Part shown: positions 8,732 to 17,398 of the stretch, one piece after another
Layout: each line of letters begins with the position of its first letter
Position numbering within the stretch: the stretch's first letter is position 1
From: Dyadobacter sp. LHD-138
GTDB lineage: Bacteria > Bacteroidota > Bacteroidia > Cytophagales > Spirosomataceae
Reading direction: 5' to 3'
Assembly: GCF_030929615.1 (NCBI RefSeq)
Contig: NZ_JAVFVU010000002.1
Span: 62,001 to 126,000 of the forward strand
DNA: 64,000 nucleotides
Made by a program: the position numbers and the translations under genes
The notes under the pieces: generated by a model
The model's database searches: none
Told to the model about the DNA's origin: nothing
Seen by the model: the letters and a program-made list of their open reading frames with translations, nothing else

Positions 8732-9646
8732 ATGAACATTCAACAATTAGAATATATAGTCGCCGTTGATAACCATCGTCATTTTGTCCAGGCTTCTGAA
8801 CATTGCCATGTCACGCAGCCCACGTTGTCGATGATGATCCGGAAACTGGAAGATGAGTTGAGTGTAAAAATTTTCGATCGTACCAAACAACCCATCGTTC
8901 CAACAGCGATCGGACGCTTGATCATTGATCAGGCAAAAACGATTCTTTTTGAAGCAAGGCGGATAACCGAAATCGCCAAACATTTCAATGGTGACCTTTC
9001 CGGAGAACTTCGTATTGGTATTATTCCAACAATTGCCCCATATTTACTGCCTCACCTGGTTCAGCCATTCATTGAAAATTATCCCAACATCCGTCTTCAT
9101 GTTTCGGAAATGATCACGGAACGTATTATTACAGAGCTTAAACTCGGGAATCTGGACGTTGGTATTGTTGCTTCCCTTTCGGGAGATAGCGGCTTGCAGG
9201 AGATTTCCTTGTACAAAGAGCTTTTTTATGCTTATGTTTCTGAAAATACGGATTTATACAACAAAAAATACATACTTCCCGGCGACATCGAACCAAACGA
9301 ATTGTGGCTTTTGGAAGAAGGACATTGTTTTCGCACACAAATCCAGCGGTTATGCGAGCTAAGCCGCAGCAGCCAGTTTGGCAACAGCTTTCATTATCGT
9401 TCAGGAAGCATTGAAACCCTGATACGTATGGTTGAAAAAAACGGAGGAATAACCATCCTGCCCGAACTTGCAGTACTCGAATTATCAGAAGAACGAAAAA
9501 AACATATCCGCCACTTTCAATTTCCAGAACCAGCCCGGGAAGTTTGCCTTGTTGTAAACCGTGAACAGGTAAAAACGCGCTTGATCGATGCGCTGAAAAC
9601 GGGAATAATGGACTATGTTCCCAAGGAAATTTATGAAAAAAAGTAG
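8732..9646 (+). CDS. oxyR: LysR-family hydrogen peroxide sensor OxyR
   Basis: A 304-residue LysR-type regulator. The N-terminal winged helix (residues 1-60) carries the LysR pattern FVQASEHCHVTQPTLSMMIRKLE, and the C-terminal region is the substrate-type sensor domain. The stretch LLEEGHCFRTQIQRLC places cysteines at residues 199 and 208, the same numbers and the same nine-residue spacing as the peroxide-sensing pair of E. coli OxyR. So the disulfide switch is probably intact. It should activate the divergent katA gene, and possibly other peroxide-defence genes, when oxidised. Length and start agree with the family. No gene closely follows it in the same operon; the dehydrogenase starts 76 bases later. 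Confidence 0.95.
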   Translation: MNIQQLEYIVAVDNHRHFVQASEHCHVTQPTLSMMIRKLEDELSVKIFDRTKQPIVPTAIGRLIIDQAKTILFEARRITEIAKHFNGDLSGELRIGIIPTIAPYLLPHLVQPFIENYPNIRLHVSEMITERIITELKLGNLDVGIVASLSGDSGLQEISLYKELFYAYVSENTDLYNKKYILPGDIEPNELWLLEEGHCFRTQIQRLCELSRSSQFGNSFHYRSGSIETLIRMVEKNGGITILPELAVLELSEERKKHIRHFQFPEPAREVCLVVNREQVKTRLIDALKTGIMDYVPKEIYEKK

Positions 9647-9722
9647 AAATGAGGATTTTCTAGTGCAGTATTTGCTACCTTAATTCCTGAACGCCTCTTA
9701 CAATATTCAATAACGCAATCTC

Positions 9723-10715
9723 ATGAAAGTAGCTTTTTTTAGCGCCAAGTCGTACGACAAAGCGTATTTCAATCAATTCAATAACGATAATCGTCATGAT
9801 TTAACATTCTTTGAAGTCCCACTGAATGAACAAACGGCTAGCCTGACGGCCGGATTTGAGGCGGTTTGTGTATTTGTTAATGATGTAATAAATCAAAAAA
9901 CGATTGAAGAAATCAGCGCCAACGGAATCAAAGTGATTGCCCTACGCTGTGCAGGATTTAACAATGTTGACCTCAAAGCTGCAAAAAGCAGGAATATCAA
10001 AGTCGTAAGGGTTCCGGCTTATTCTCCCGAATCGGTAGCTGAACATGCTGTGGCCTTGATCCTTACTTTAAACAGAAAAACACATAAAGCATACAACCGG
10101 GTTAGAGAAGGCAATTACTCGATTGAGAATCTGACTGGTTTTAACCTGTTCGGAAAAACAGTTGGGGTCATTGGGACGGGCCTGATAGGCGTCTCTTTTT
10201 GTAAAATCATGCTGGGTTTCGGCTGCAAAGTCCTTGCCTATGATATCCGGGAATCGGAGGAGCTGGTCGCAATGGGTGTTCAATACAAAGCACTGGACGA
10301 AGTTTTCACGAATAGCGATATCATTTCGCTGCACTGTCCGCTCAATCCACAGACTGCTTATATGATCAACCAGATTTCCATTGCAAAAATGAAAGACGGG
10401 GTCATGCTCATTAATACAAGTCGTGGCGCGCTGATGAATACACGGGACGCTATTGACGGTCTTAAAACTGGAAAAATAGGTTTTCTTGGGATTGATGTTT
10501 ACGAACAGGAAGCCGATCTTTTCTTCCAGGACTTGTCTGAGATTGTCATTCAGGATGATGTTATTGCCCGGTTGATATCCTTTCCCAATGTACTGATCAC
10601 AGGTCATCTTGGCTTTTTCACGAAAGAAGCGCTGGAAGAAATCGCCACGATCACGCTCGGAAATCTATCGGATTTTGAGAGTGGCAAAGGGCTGGTGAAC
10701 GAGGTAAAAGGTTGA
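9723..10715 (+). CDS. ldhA: D-lactate dehydrogenase / 2-hydroxyacid dehydrogenase
   Basis: A 330-residue NAD-dependent D-2-hydroxyacid dehydrogenase, closest in pattern to fermentative D-lactate dehydrogenases that reduce pyruvate to D-lactate. The nucleotide-binding loop is GVIGTGLIG. The catalytic Arg is in NTSRG, the Glu in DVYEQE and the His in TGHLGF, so the full Arg-Glu-His set is present. The N-terminal VAFFSAKSYDKAYF is typical of LdhA-type enzymes. It is a cytoplasmic protein without leader. The gene stands alone, followed by repeat copies rather than a terminator of its own. Other 2-hydroxyacid substrates cannot be excluded. Confidence 0.88.
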   Translation: MKVAFFSAKSYDKAYFNQFNNDNRHDLTFFEVPLNEQTASLTAGFEAVCVFVNDVINQKTIEEISANGIKVIALRCAGFNNVDLKAAKSRNIKVVRVPAYSPESVAEHAVALILTLNRKTHKAYNRVREGNYSIENLTGFNLFGKTVGVIGTGLIGVSFCKIMLGFGCKVLAYDIRESEELVAMGVQYKALDEVFTNSDIISLHCPLNPQTAYMINQISIAKMKDGVMLINTSRGALMNTRDAIDGLKTGKIGFLGIDVYEQEADLFFQDLSEIVIQDDVIARLISFPNVLITGHLGFFTKEALEEIATITLGNLSDFESGKGLVNEVKG

Positions 10716-10720
10716 TTGTG

Positions 10721-10830
10721 TAAACAGTATACCTCTACAAGGTGGAATTTCAACCTGCTGGCTCCGTAGAGCCGCCTGTTTATAGAAAATATCCTTTTCG
10801 AAGATTTTCTCGACTCCATCGGAGTCGCCT
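10721..10830. repeat. Nested-palindrome interspersed repeat, copy A
   Basis: This copy contains the palindromes ACCTCTACAAGGT (10731-10743), GGCTCCGTAGAGCC (10760-10773) and CGACTCCATCGGAGTCG (10811-10827), with TAAACAG and CTGTTTA as an outer inverted pair. It matches copy B at 10886-10987 apart from a few substitutions and an extra stretch AAGATTTTCT before the last palindrome. The two copies fill the 309-base gap between the dehydrogenase and mtgA. Confidence 0.85.
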
Positions 10831-10885
10831 CAACATTTACAGGAAACACCTACGGAGTTAAAATATTTAAACGGCTCTTTTTTGC

Positions 10886-10987
10886 TATAAACAGGGTACC
10901 TCTACGAGGTCGAATTTTCAATCTTCTGGCTCCGTAGAGCCGCCTGTTTATAGAAAATATCCCTTTTCGACTCCATCGGAGTCGCCT
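10886..10987. repeat. Nested-palindrome interspersed repeat, copy B
   Basis: Direct repeat of copy A, with the same order of elements: TATAAACAG, ACCTCTACGAGGT, GGCTCCGTAGAGCC (10928-10941), CTGTTTATAG and CGACTCCATCGGAGTCG. Here the first palindrome is intact, whereas copy A carries a mismatch. It is a likely REP-like element family; copy number elsewhere in the genome is unknown. Confidence 0.85.
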
Positions 10988-11024
10988 AACTGAAGACATA
11001 CCAAACAAAGAATCGCATTAACCA

Positions 11025-11711
11025 CTACAAATCGGCAATATAATCCCGTCCACCAAGATATTTCATCTGCCTTACAATTTGATTGGTCCTTTTATTGACG
11101 TAGGCCGAAGGATTTTTGATAGAAAACCGGACCGGATTTGGCAAGACTGCCGCGATTCGGGCTGCCTCATATCTCGTGAGGTCCTTGGAAGATTTTTTGT
11201 AAAAACGCTGAGAAGCTGCCTCTACGCCAAATGTCATTTTTCCCATTTCAGCAACATTCAGATAAACTTCCAGGATACGCCGTTTGTCCCAGATTAATTC
11301 AATCAAAACGGTAAAATAAACTTCAAGCCCTTTCCGGATATAACTTCTTCCATGCCACAAAAACACGTTTTTGGCCACTTGCTGCGATATGGTACTGGCA
11401 CCCCTGGCTCGTTTACGCTTTTCCGTCATTGCATCATAGATCTCGTCAAAATCAAATCCCCAATGGTTTGGGAAATTCTGGTCCTCAGAGGCCACGACCG
11501 CCAAAGCTACTTCTTTTGAAATGTTATCGTAAGATTCCCAGTCTTTATGAATTTCCGTATCCTCATCCGCTCTGAAAGCATCTATTTTTCGTGAGATCAT
11601 AAAAGGTGTCACCCAGACAGGCACAAATTTCAGCACCACAACCCAAACGATGGAGATAACCAAAAAGTAAATGGAAATTTTAAACGCAAATAATAGCAAA
11701 CGGCGGAGCAT
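11025..11711 (-). CDS. mtgA: Monofunctional biosynthetic peptidoglycan transglycosylase
   Basis: A 228-residue GT51 glycosyltransferase that polymerises lipid II into glycan strands. An N-terminal membrane anchor spans about residues 8-30. The GT51 motifs are visible: VASEDQNFPNHWGFD with the catalytic Glu, RARGASTISQQVAKN, and KRRILEVYLNVAEMG. No penicillin-binding transpeptidase domain follows, so it is the monofunctional MtgA type of expected length. The gene is isolated between the nested repeats and the divergent DUF2851 gene. Confidence 0.94.
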   Translation of the reverse strand: MLRRLLLFAFKISIYFLVISIVWVVVLKFVPVWVTPFMISRKIDAFRADEDTEIHKDWESYDNISKEVALAVVASEDQNFPNHWGFDFDEIYDAMTEKRKRARGASTISQQVAKNVFLWHGRSYIRKGLEVYFTVLIELIWDKRRILEVYLNVAEMGKMTFGVEAASQRFYKKSSKDLTRYEAARIAAVLPNPVRFSIKNPSAYVNKRTNQIVRQMKYLGGRDYIADL

Positions 11712-11846
11712 ATAATAATTATTTCCTCAGGGTAAGAAACCAAACCAATAAAAACACGTACAAAGTACAGAAACAATTCAGGTTAAGACAAAGAAAAAAC
11801 CCTACAGAATTGGATATTTTTTTAACACATACTATCTGAAATTACC

Positions 11847-13151
11847 ATGAATGAAGATCTGCTCAGTTTTATATGGCAATTCCAATATTTTGATGCCTCA
11901 GATTTACATACCGAAGCAGGTGAAAATATTGATATTTTACGGACGGGACATCGTAATACCAACGCAGGTCCGGATTTTTCTGGCGCCCGTATTCGTATCG
12001 ATGGCGTGGAATGGGTCGGTTCGGTTGAAATTCACACCATTTCTTCGGACTGGCTTTCACACCAGCACAATAACGACGCTGCCTATGAAAGTGTTATTCT
12101 GCATGTCGTCTGGGAAAACGATAAACCTATCCACCGCCCGGACGGTACTATCCTGCCGGTTTTGTCCCTCAAAGGCCTTGTCAGATTATCCATCCTGGAA
12201 CGATATGCCAATTTGATACATGCCGAAGAGCGATACAATGCCGATGCAATTCCTTGTGCAGAACAGTTTCCAAGCGTCGGTGCACTGCAAAAATTTTCAA
12301 TGCTTGATAAGGTGCTGCTGGAAAGGCTCGACGAAAAGGCTTCCAAAGTACTTCAATTATTCCAAGCCAATCAACAGGATTGGGAAGAAACAACCTATCA
12401 ATGGCTCGGACAGCATTTTGGTTTCAAGCTTAACGACCCTGCATTTTTAAGGCTGACGCAGATTATTCCCCTGAAAGTTTTGCAAAAACATCGCGGTCAA
12501 ATCATACAGCTTGAAGCGTTACTCTTCGGGACCGCCGGACTCATTCCTGATTTATCCGACGATGTGGATGAAGTTTACGCAACGGATCTACGAAGAGAAT
12601 ACAACTTCATGGCGAATAAATACGGCCTTACTGATTTACAAATGAATGCACATGAATTTAAATTTCTTCGTCTAAGACCATCTGGTTTTCCCACCATCCG
12701 GCTCTCCCAATTTGCCAGTTTGCTCAACCGCAACAGCGCTTTATTTTCAACATTAACGACTGCAAAAAAAGTAAAAGATCTTCACTGCCTATTTGAATCA
12801 AAGCAATCAGACTATTGGATTCATCATTTCCAATTTGGGAAACCGTCCAAAAACACCGTCCCAGTGATGGGCAAAGATGCCATTAATTTATTGATCATCA
12901 ATGCAGCAGTCCCCATTTTAGTAGCATATTCGAGGCATCGTCAAAAACCGGATTTACTGGATAAAGCATTGAGCTGGTTGTCCGAAATACCGGCAGAAAA
13001 CAACCACATCACCAGAACATGGGAGACGCTGGGGATGAAAGTTAAAACTGCTGCGGATTCCCAGGCCCTTATCGGCTGGTACAATCATTATTGTTCGGCA
13101 AAAAAGTGTCTGGATTGTGTGGTTGGCGCTGCGCTTGTGCGTCCGTTTTAG
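11847..13151 (+). CDS. DUF2851 family protein
   Basis: A 434-residue cytoplasmic protein of the DUF2851 family, which is widespread in Bacteroidota and has no established function. The N-terminus is characteristic: ENIDILRTGHRNTNAGPDF, followed by GSVEIH and HVVWEND. The C-terminus holds a cysteine pair in CSAKKCLDC, which could bind metal. No signal peptide or membrane segment is seen. It stands alone, and its last four bases overlap the end of the convergent small membrane-protein gene. Confidence 0.85.
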   Translation: MNEDLLSFIWQFQYFDASDLHTEAGENIDILRTGHRNTNAGPDFSGARIRIDGVEWVGSVEIHTISSDWLSHQHNNDAAYESVILHVVWENDKPIHRPDGTILPVLSLKGLVRLSILERYANLIHAEERYNADAIPCAEQFPSVGALQKFSMLDKVLLERLDEKASKVLQLFQANQQDWEETTYQWLGQHFGFKLNDPAFLRLTQIIPLKVLQKHRGQIIQLEALLFGTAGLIPDLSDDVDEVYATDLRREYNFMANKYGLTDLQMNAHEFKFLRLRPSGFPTIRLSQFASLLNRNSALFSTLTTAKKVKDLHCLFESKQSDYWIHHFQFGKPSKNTVPVMGKDAINLLIINAAVPILVAYSRHRQKPDLLDKALSWLSEIPAENNHITRTWETLGMKVKTAADSQALIGWYNHYCSAKKCLDCVVGAALVRPF

Positions 13152-13348
13152 ATTCTGCTGATCAGATTCACACCCGTCAGCAAAAAAACAGAACCTACTA
13201 AAAATGGAACGACAGATTCCCATTTGGACACTGTAAGCCCCAAAACCGGTTTTTCAGAAAGAAATGCTACACATGCGAACAACAAAACCGCAATGCCAAG
13301 AAGGGTAAGGAGTGCGCCAAAAAAACGTTTAAACTGTGTACTTTCCAT
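13148..13348 (-). CDS. Small two-helix membrane protein
   Basis: A 66-residue protein with two predicted transmembrane helices at about residues 10-30 (ALLTLLGIAVLLFACVAFL) and 46-64 (VPFLVGSVFLLTGVNLI). The amphipathic, charged loop between them and a sensible start at 13348 support a real gene, and codon use resembles its neighbours. It overlaps the convergent DUF2851 gene by four bases. No family recognised. Confidence 0.65.
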   Translation of the reverse strand: MESTQFKRFFGALLTLLGIAVLLFACVAFLSEKPVLGLTVSKWESVVPFLVGSVFLLTGVNLISRI

Positions 13349-13446
13349 CTTGAATAATTATGAAGGGATTTATTCGGTTTATTTAGGTGTGCAAAAATAG
13401 AAAATACGTGAATTTATCCAACGTACTCTTTACATAATATGGCCAT

Positions 13447-14862
13447 TTACTGGACAGAAAGCCCCATTTTCTTGCCTTCTTCTACCATAAAAGCATATGC
13501 CTGCTCATATTCGTTCGGAATAATCCCTTCCAGAATAGCTTCGCGGATAATTTCTTTCATGATCCCCACTTCACGTGATGGTTTCAGGCCAAAAGTTTCA
13601 ATAATGATTTCGCCGGTGATCACAGGCTGGAAACTTCGCAGCTTATCACGCTCTTCCAGGTCTTTCAGCTTTTGTTCGACGATATCAAAATTGTGCAAAA
13701 AGCGCTTGACCTTATCCGGATTTTTCGACGTTATGTCGGCCCGGCAAAGTTTCATTAATGCTTCAATATCTTCACCAGCTTCTACCAGTAACCGCCTCAT
13801 CGCAGAATCAGTAATTTCCTCCTTTGATAAAACAATCGGGCGTAAGTGCAATCGTACCAGTTTTTTCACAAAACGCATTTTCTCGTTTTGCGGCAGCTTC
13901 ATCCGCCTAAAAATCACCGGAACCATCCTGGCCCCGATTTCTTCATGGTTATGAAAGGTCCATCCTACTTTTTTATCAAAACGTTTCGTAGCCGGTTTGG
14001 CAATATCATGCAAAATCGCCGCCCAGCGTAACCACAGATCGTTTGTGTTTTCCGATACGTTATCCAAAACCTGCAACGTGTGATAGAAATTATCCTTGTG
14101 CCCCTTTCCATCGATGGTTTCCACCCCCAGCAATTCGATCATCTCCGGAAAAATAATATGCAGAAGTCCGGCATGAAAAAGCAGCTTAAAGCCATAGGAA
14201 GGCACAGGTGAAAGCACAATTTTATTCAACTCATCCGAGATCCTTTCCATCGAAACAATACCAATACGGTCCTTCATGCCGATGATCGCATCAAAAGTAT
14301 CCGGTTCGATATCAAAATTCAGCTGGGATGCAAAACGGATCGCCCGCATCATACGCAGAGGATCGTCAGAAAAGGTTATTCCCGGTTCAAGTGGTGTTCG
14401 GATAATTTTCTTGCGCAGATCCCGCATGCCCTCAAAAGGATCAATCAAATCTCCAAAGGTATTGCGCATCAGACTTATCCCCATGGCATTGATCGTAAAA
14501 TCTCTACGGTTCTGGTCGTCTTTAAGTGTACCATCTTCCACGGCAGGTTTCCGTGAATCAGGACTATAAGATTCTTTTCTGGCACCAACAAATTCAATTT
14601 CCAGGTCTCCCTGACGGATCTGCGCGGTACCGAAAGTTTTAAAAATACTTACATGCACATCCGGTCCAAGCTGCTGTGCCACAAGCTCAGCCAGCTCAAT
14701 TCCACTGCCAATGGAAACAATATCAATATCTTTACTTGGCCTTTTTAATATTAAGTCACGAACAAACCCGCCAATAATATATGCTTCAACACCCAGCTCA
14801 GCAGAAGCCCGGGCCACTATTTCAAGTATGGGGTAATTTATCAGTTGCTCTTTAAAATTCAT
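13447..14862 (-). CDS. cca: CCA-adding tRNA nucleotidyltransferase / poly(A) polymerase family with HD domain
   Basis: A 471-residue class II nucleotidyltransferase. The N-terminal head has GGFVRD (residues 31-36) and DID (45-47), the metal-binding pair. RRDFTINAM lies in the neck and DPLRMMRAIRFA follows. A C-terminal HD phosphohydrolase-like domain contains ILHDIAKP. It is expected to add or repair the CCA end of tRNAs in the cytoplasm. The HD domain is common in the Bacteroidota version. Poly(A) polymerase activity is an alternative within the family. Confidence 0.92.
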   Translation of the reverse strand: MNFKEQLINYPILEIVARASAELGVEAYIIGGFVRDLILKRPSKDIDIVSIGSGIELAELVAQQLGPDVHVSIFKTFGTAQIRQGDLEIEFVGARKESYSPDSRKPAVEDGTLKDDQNRRDFTINAMGISLMRNTFGDLIDPFEGMRDLRKKIIRTPLEPGITFSDDPLRMMRAIRFASQLNFDIEPDTFDAIIGMKDRIGIVSMERISDELNKIVLSPVPSYGFKLLFHAGLLHIIFPEMIELLGVETIDGKGHKDNFYHTLQVLDNVSENTNDLWLRWAAILHDIAKPATKRFDKKVGWTFHNHEEIGARMVPVIFRRMKLPQNEKMRFVKKLVRLHLRPIVLSKEEITDSAMRRLLVEAGEDIEALMKLCRADITSKNPDKVKRFLHNFDIVEQKLKDLEERDKLRSFQPVITGEIIIETFGLKPSREVGIMKEIIREAILEGIIPNEYEQAYAFMVEEGKKMGLSVQ

Positions 14863-15063
14863 GCCGCAAAGGTAAGCAATTCTTGTTCTTTTGATTTATT
14901 GCCTTATTCTAAAAGAATTGATTCCATTGCCAATGATGGCCTGAAAGCCCCTTGGCAACAGCTTACTCAAAACACGAAAGATGAATTTATAATTGGGTCC
15001 GCAGAGACGGCTCACTGATATGCTTCTTATAATAGAGCCTTCTTGCAAGATATAATCAACTGC

Positions 15064-15258
15064 TTACCAGACCCATTGCGAACTGACATCATTTTCCCTG
15101 ATCGAGCCAAACAACATGAGCAATAAGTGTACAGGCGCCAGTAAAACGGTGGTGATCATTAAAGCGGCGAGTAAAACTATACCGATAAGACTCCGAAGAA
15201 AAAACTCAATAATCATATTCATAACTAATAGAGAGGATAAAATTGTGAAAACTTTCAT
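15064..15258 (-). CDS. Small hydrophobic membrane protein
   Basis: A 64-residue protein, almost entirely hydrophobic from residue 5 to 50 (SSLLVMNMIIEFFLRS, then IVLLAALMITTVLLAP), giving one or two transmembrane helices and a short polar tail ending SSQWVW. Met13 and Met15 are other possible starts. A perfect inverted repeat lies 20 bases upstream of the start codon, which supports a regulated gene. No family recognised. Confidence 0.55.
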   Translation of the reverse strand: MKVFTILSSLLVMNMIIEFFLRSLIGIVLLAALMITTVLLAPVHLLLMLFGSIRENDVSSQWVW

Positions 15259-15277
15259 TCTCGCAGGTGGGTCGGTC

Positions 15278-15300
15278 TACGTATATTTCACATATACGTA
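15278..15300. promoter_or_regulatory. Perfect inverted repeat, candidate operator
   Basis: TACGTATAT and ATATACGTA, nine-base arms, are separated by TTCAC. It lies 20 bases upstream of the start codon of the small membrane protein gene, where a repressor site or 5' leader hairpin would be expected. Confidence 0.45.
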
Positions 15301-15506
15301 TCCTTTTTAAGAATAGATTGACGGAGGCGTAATTTTTAATTGAAATTAGCCTAAAAATTATTGAAATAGTAATTTTTATCAATAATAATTATCAACTCTA
15401 TTACATTAAATAAAACTAATACACTATAAATAAGCTATTTACATAAACTACACAACCTAATATTTAGCATATTAGGTTTGTGGAATTTCATAAAAAACGG
15501 AGTAAA

Positions 15507-15905
15507 TCAGCTGTTTACCATAAACATGGCCGATTGGGGAAACCGGCCGAACAATTCTTTTTTCAGATCGTCCGTAATATCTAATGCCGAAATAGCCCTG
15601 TCCATGCAGGTGAGCCAGGCTATGGCATCTTCTTCGCTTATCGGGTGCGGTAAATGTCTGGCGCGTAACCTGGGATGCCCGTGTACTTCTGAATATAATG
15701 CGGGGCCACCTAAAAACTGCGTCAGAAAAAGACGTTGTTTTTCCTTAATCTCCTCTTTATCACTTTTGAAAAGCCGTGAAATTAATTCATGCGCAAACAC
15801 ATGATCATAAAACCGGTCTGTCAAAATTCTCAATGTCTCTTCCCCGCCGATACGGTCGTATAATGATGCACTTTCCATGGGTAAACTAACGTATAATTTA
15901 TTCAA
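15507..15905 (-). CDS. Truncated haemoglobin (group II-like)
   Basis: A 132-residue globin of the truncated family that binds haem and reacts with oxygen or nitric oxide. The sequence opens with LYDRIGGEETLR and FYDHVF and has QFLGGPALYSEVHGHPRLRARH, in which the His of HGHP is the expected proximal haem ligand. The Trp in AIAWLTCMDRA matches the TrpG8 of group II. The start could also be the ATG at 15878 (MESASLYDR), nine codons later. The gene is alone and cytoplasmic. A role in nitrosative or oxygen stress is inferred from the family only. Confidence 0.9.
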   Translation of the reverse strand: MNKLYVSLPMESASLYDRIGGEETLRILTDRFYDHVFAHELISRLFKSDKEEIKEKQRLFLTQFLGGPALYSEVHGHPRLRARHLPHPISEEDAIAWLTCMDRAISALDITDDLKKELFGRFPQSAMFMVNS

Positions 15906-16042
15906 TCATCTGACCACAACTGTATTTGCAGTTTGTTTATGATTGAGATCTATTTTCAATGTATCTATGCGTAACACAACAGCGGTTAATTCTTTATAGT
16001 TTAAAAATCTCCCGGCGATCTTATCTTTTGAATTTTACAAAT

Positions 16043-16816
16043 TTACTCAAATCTTAAATGTTTTACCGATTCGCCTGATTTCGCCAGTTCAGTCAAGGCT
16101 TCGATGCCAATTTCCAAATGCGTTGTCACATAGTCAGCGGTCACTTTTTTATCACTTTCTTCCGTTTTTACACCTTCCGGTACCATCGGATTGTCTGAAA
16201 CCAGAAGCAATGCGCCATGAGGAATCGCGTTGGCAAAACCAACAATGAAGATCGTGGCGGTTTCCATATCTATGGCCATCGCCCGGATTTCTCTAAGATA
16301 TTCCTTAAAGGAATCATCATGCTCCCAGATCCTCCGGTTTGTCGTGTAAACAGTGCCCGTCCAGTAATCCAGCTTATGTTTTGCAATGCTGGCTGAAACC
16401 GTACTTTGCAAACGGAAAGACGGTAATGCAGGAATTTCACTTGGCATATAATCGTCGCTTGTTCCTTCGCCACGAATCGCCGCGATTGGCAGGATAAGAT
16501 CACCGACCTGTGTTTTTTTCAATCCTCCGCATTTCCCCAGAAAAAGGACGGCTTTGGGGCTGATGGCCGAAAGTAGATCCATGACCGTAGCTGCCATCGG
16601 GCTGCCCATACCAAAGTTGATGATGGTAATATCATTGGCTGTGGCCGTTTGCATGGCCCTGCCCTGCCCTTTTATTTCCACGCCGAATTTCTCGGCAAAC
16701 ATGGTCACGTAATTAACAAAATTGGTCAGCAATATATAATTCCCAAAATCTTCAACGGCTGTGCCCGTATAACGTGGAAGCCAGTTTTCTACGATTTGCT
16801 CTTTTGTTGTCATCAT
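16043..16816 (-). CDS. amn: AMP nucleosidase
   Basis: A 257-residue member of the nucleoside phosphorylase superfamily, matching the short AMP nucleosidase of Bacteroidota that hydrolyses AMP to adenine and ribose 5-phosphate. Visible motifs are NFGMGSPMAATVMD, FLGKCGGL, and the purine/ribose-binding stretch AIDMETATIF, plus SDNPMVPEGVK. It is cytoplasmic. The E. coli enzyme is much longer because of an N-terminal regulatory domain that is missing here. The start is the first of two adjacent ATG codons. It faces the HsdR_N gene divergently with a 47-base spacer. Confidence 0.9.
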   Translation of the reverse strand: MMTTKEQIVENWLPRYTGTAVEDFGNYILLTNFVNYVTMFAEKFGVEIKGQGRAMQTATANDITIINFGMGSPMAATVMDLLSAISPKAVLFLGKCGGLKKTQVGDLILPIAAIRGEGTSDDYMPSEIPALPSFRLQSTVSASIAKHKLDYWTGTVYTTNRRIWEHDDSFKEYLREIRAMAIDMETATIFIVGFANAIPHGALLLVSDNPMVPEGVKTEESDKKVTADYVTTHLEIGIEALTELAKSGESVKHLRFE

Positions 16817-16863
16817 TTTCTTGTGTTTGTTGGCTTCGGAAACCGTGTTGAGTATCTTCGTTT

Positions 16864-17310
16864 ATGGAATCATTAAATCTGCCGGTTTTCGAATACAAAG
16901 TAAAGGACGTCAACGGCAAACCCTATATTTTTGACATAATACGAAGAAAATTTGTATCCTTAACGCCTGAAGAATGGGTCCGTCAACATTTTATTCACTT
17001 GCTGATCAACCATTACGGCTATCCAAAATCGCTTTTTGCCATTGAAACCGGTATGCGCTACCATACACTCGCTAAGCGGACCGATATTATGATTCTTTCC
17101 AAAGAAAGTACTCCGTTTCTTTTGGTCGAATGTAAAGCACCGTTCATTCCCGTAACCGAAGCCACTTTTGCGCAGATCAGCCGTTACAATTTCACGCTCC
17201 AACCCGCCTATCTTGCCGTCACAAATGGCATGAGCCATTATTGTTTCAAGGCCAGCGACGGCAGAATTCAGTTTTTGAATGATTTTCCTTTTTACAAAGA
17301 GTGGAATTAA
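16864..17310 (+). CDS. HsdR N-terminal-type PD-(D/E)XK nuclease domain protein
   Basis: A 148-residue protein consisting only of the HSDR_N domain found at the N-terminus of type I restriction subunits. The nuclease core is readable as RTDIMIL followed by FLLVECKAP, the PD-(D/E)XK pattern with Asp, Glu and Lys. No helicase, methylase or specificity subunit is nearby, so it is not part of a restriction system here. Stand-alone forms are common in Bacteroidota and their function is unknown. It is followed by the terminator of the convergent YceI gene. Confidence 0.85.
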   Translation: MESLNLPVFEYKVKDVNGKPYIFDIIRRKFVSLTPEEWVRQHFIHLLINHYGYPKSLFAIETGMRYHTLAKRTDIMILSKESTPFLLVECKAPFIPVTEATFAQISRYNFTLQPAYLAVTNGMSHYCFKASDGRIQFLNDFPFYKEWN

Positions 17311-17331
17311 GTCTGGCTCATCAAAACAAAA

Positions 17332-17361
17332 AAGTCTGCCGGGCATTACGCCGACAGACTT
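17332..17361 (-). terminator. Terminator after the YceI gene
   Basis: Arms AAGTCTG and CAGACTT plus CGG/CCG form a stem with one mismatch, 38 bases beyond the YceI stop. On the minus strand it leads into a U-rich run, the complement of AAACAAAAAA at 17324-17333. Confidence 0.75.
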
Positions 17362-17398
17362 CTCCAAGAGGGTTATTCTAATTTCGTCTGGGCAGCAA

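Noticed and set aside
10068..10607. Open frame of 179 codons antisense to the D-lactate dehydrogenase gene
   Set aside because: The sense gene has a complete catalytic set, so the antisense frame is a shadow.
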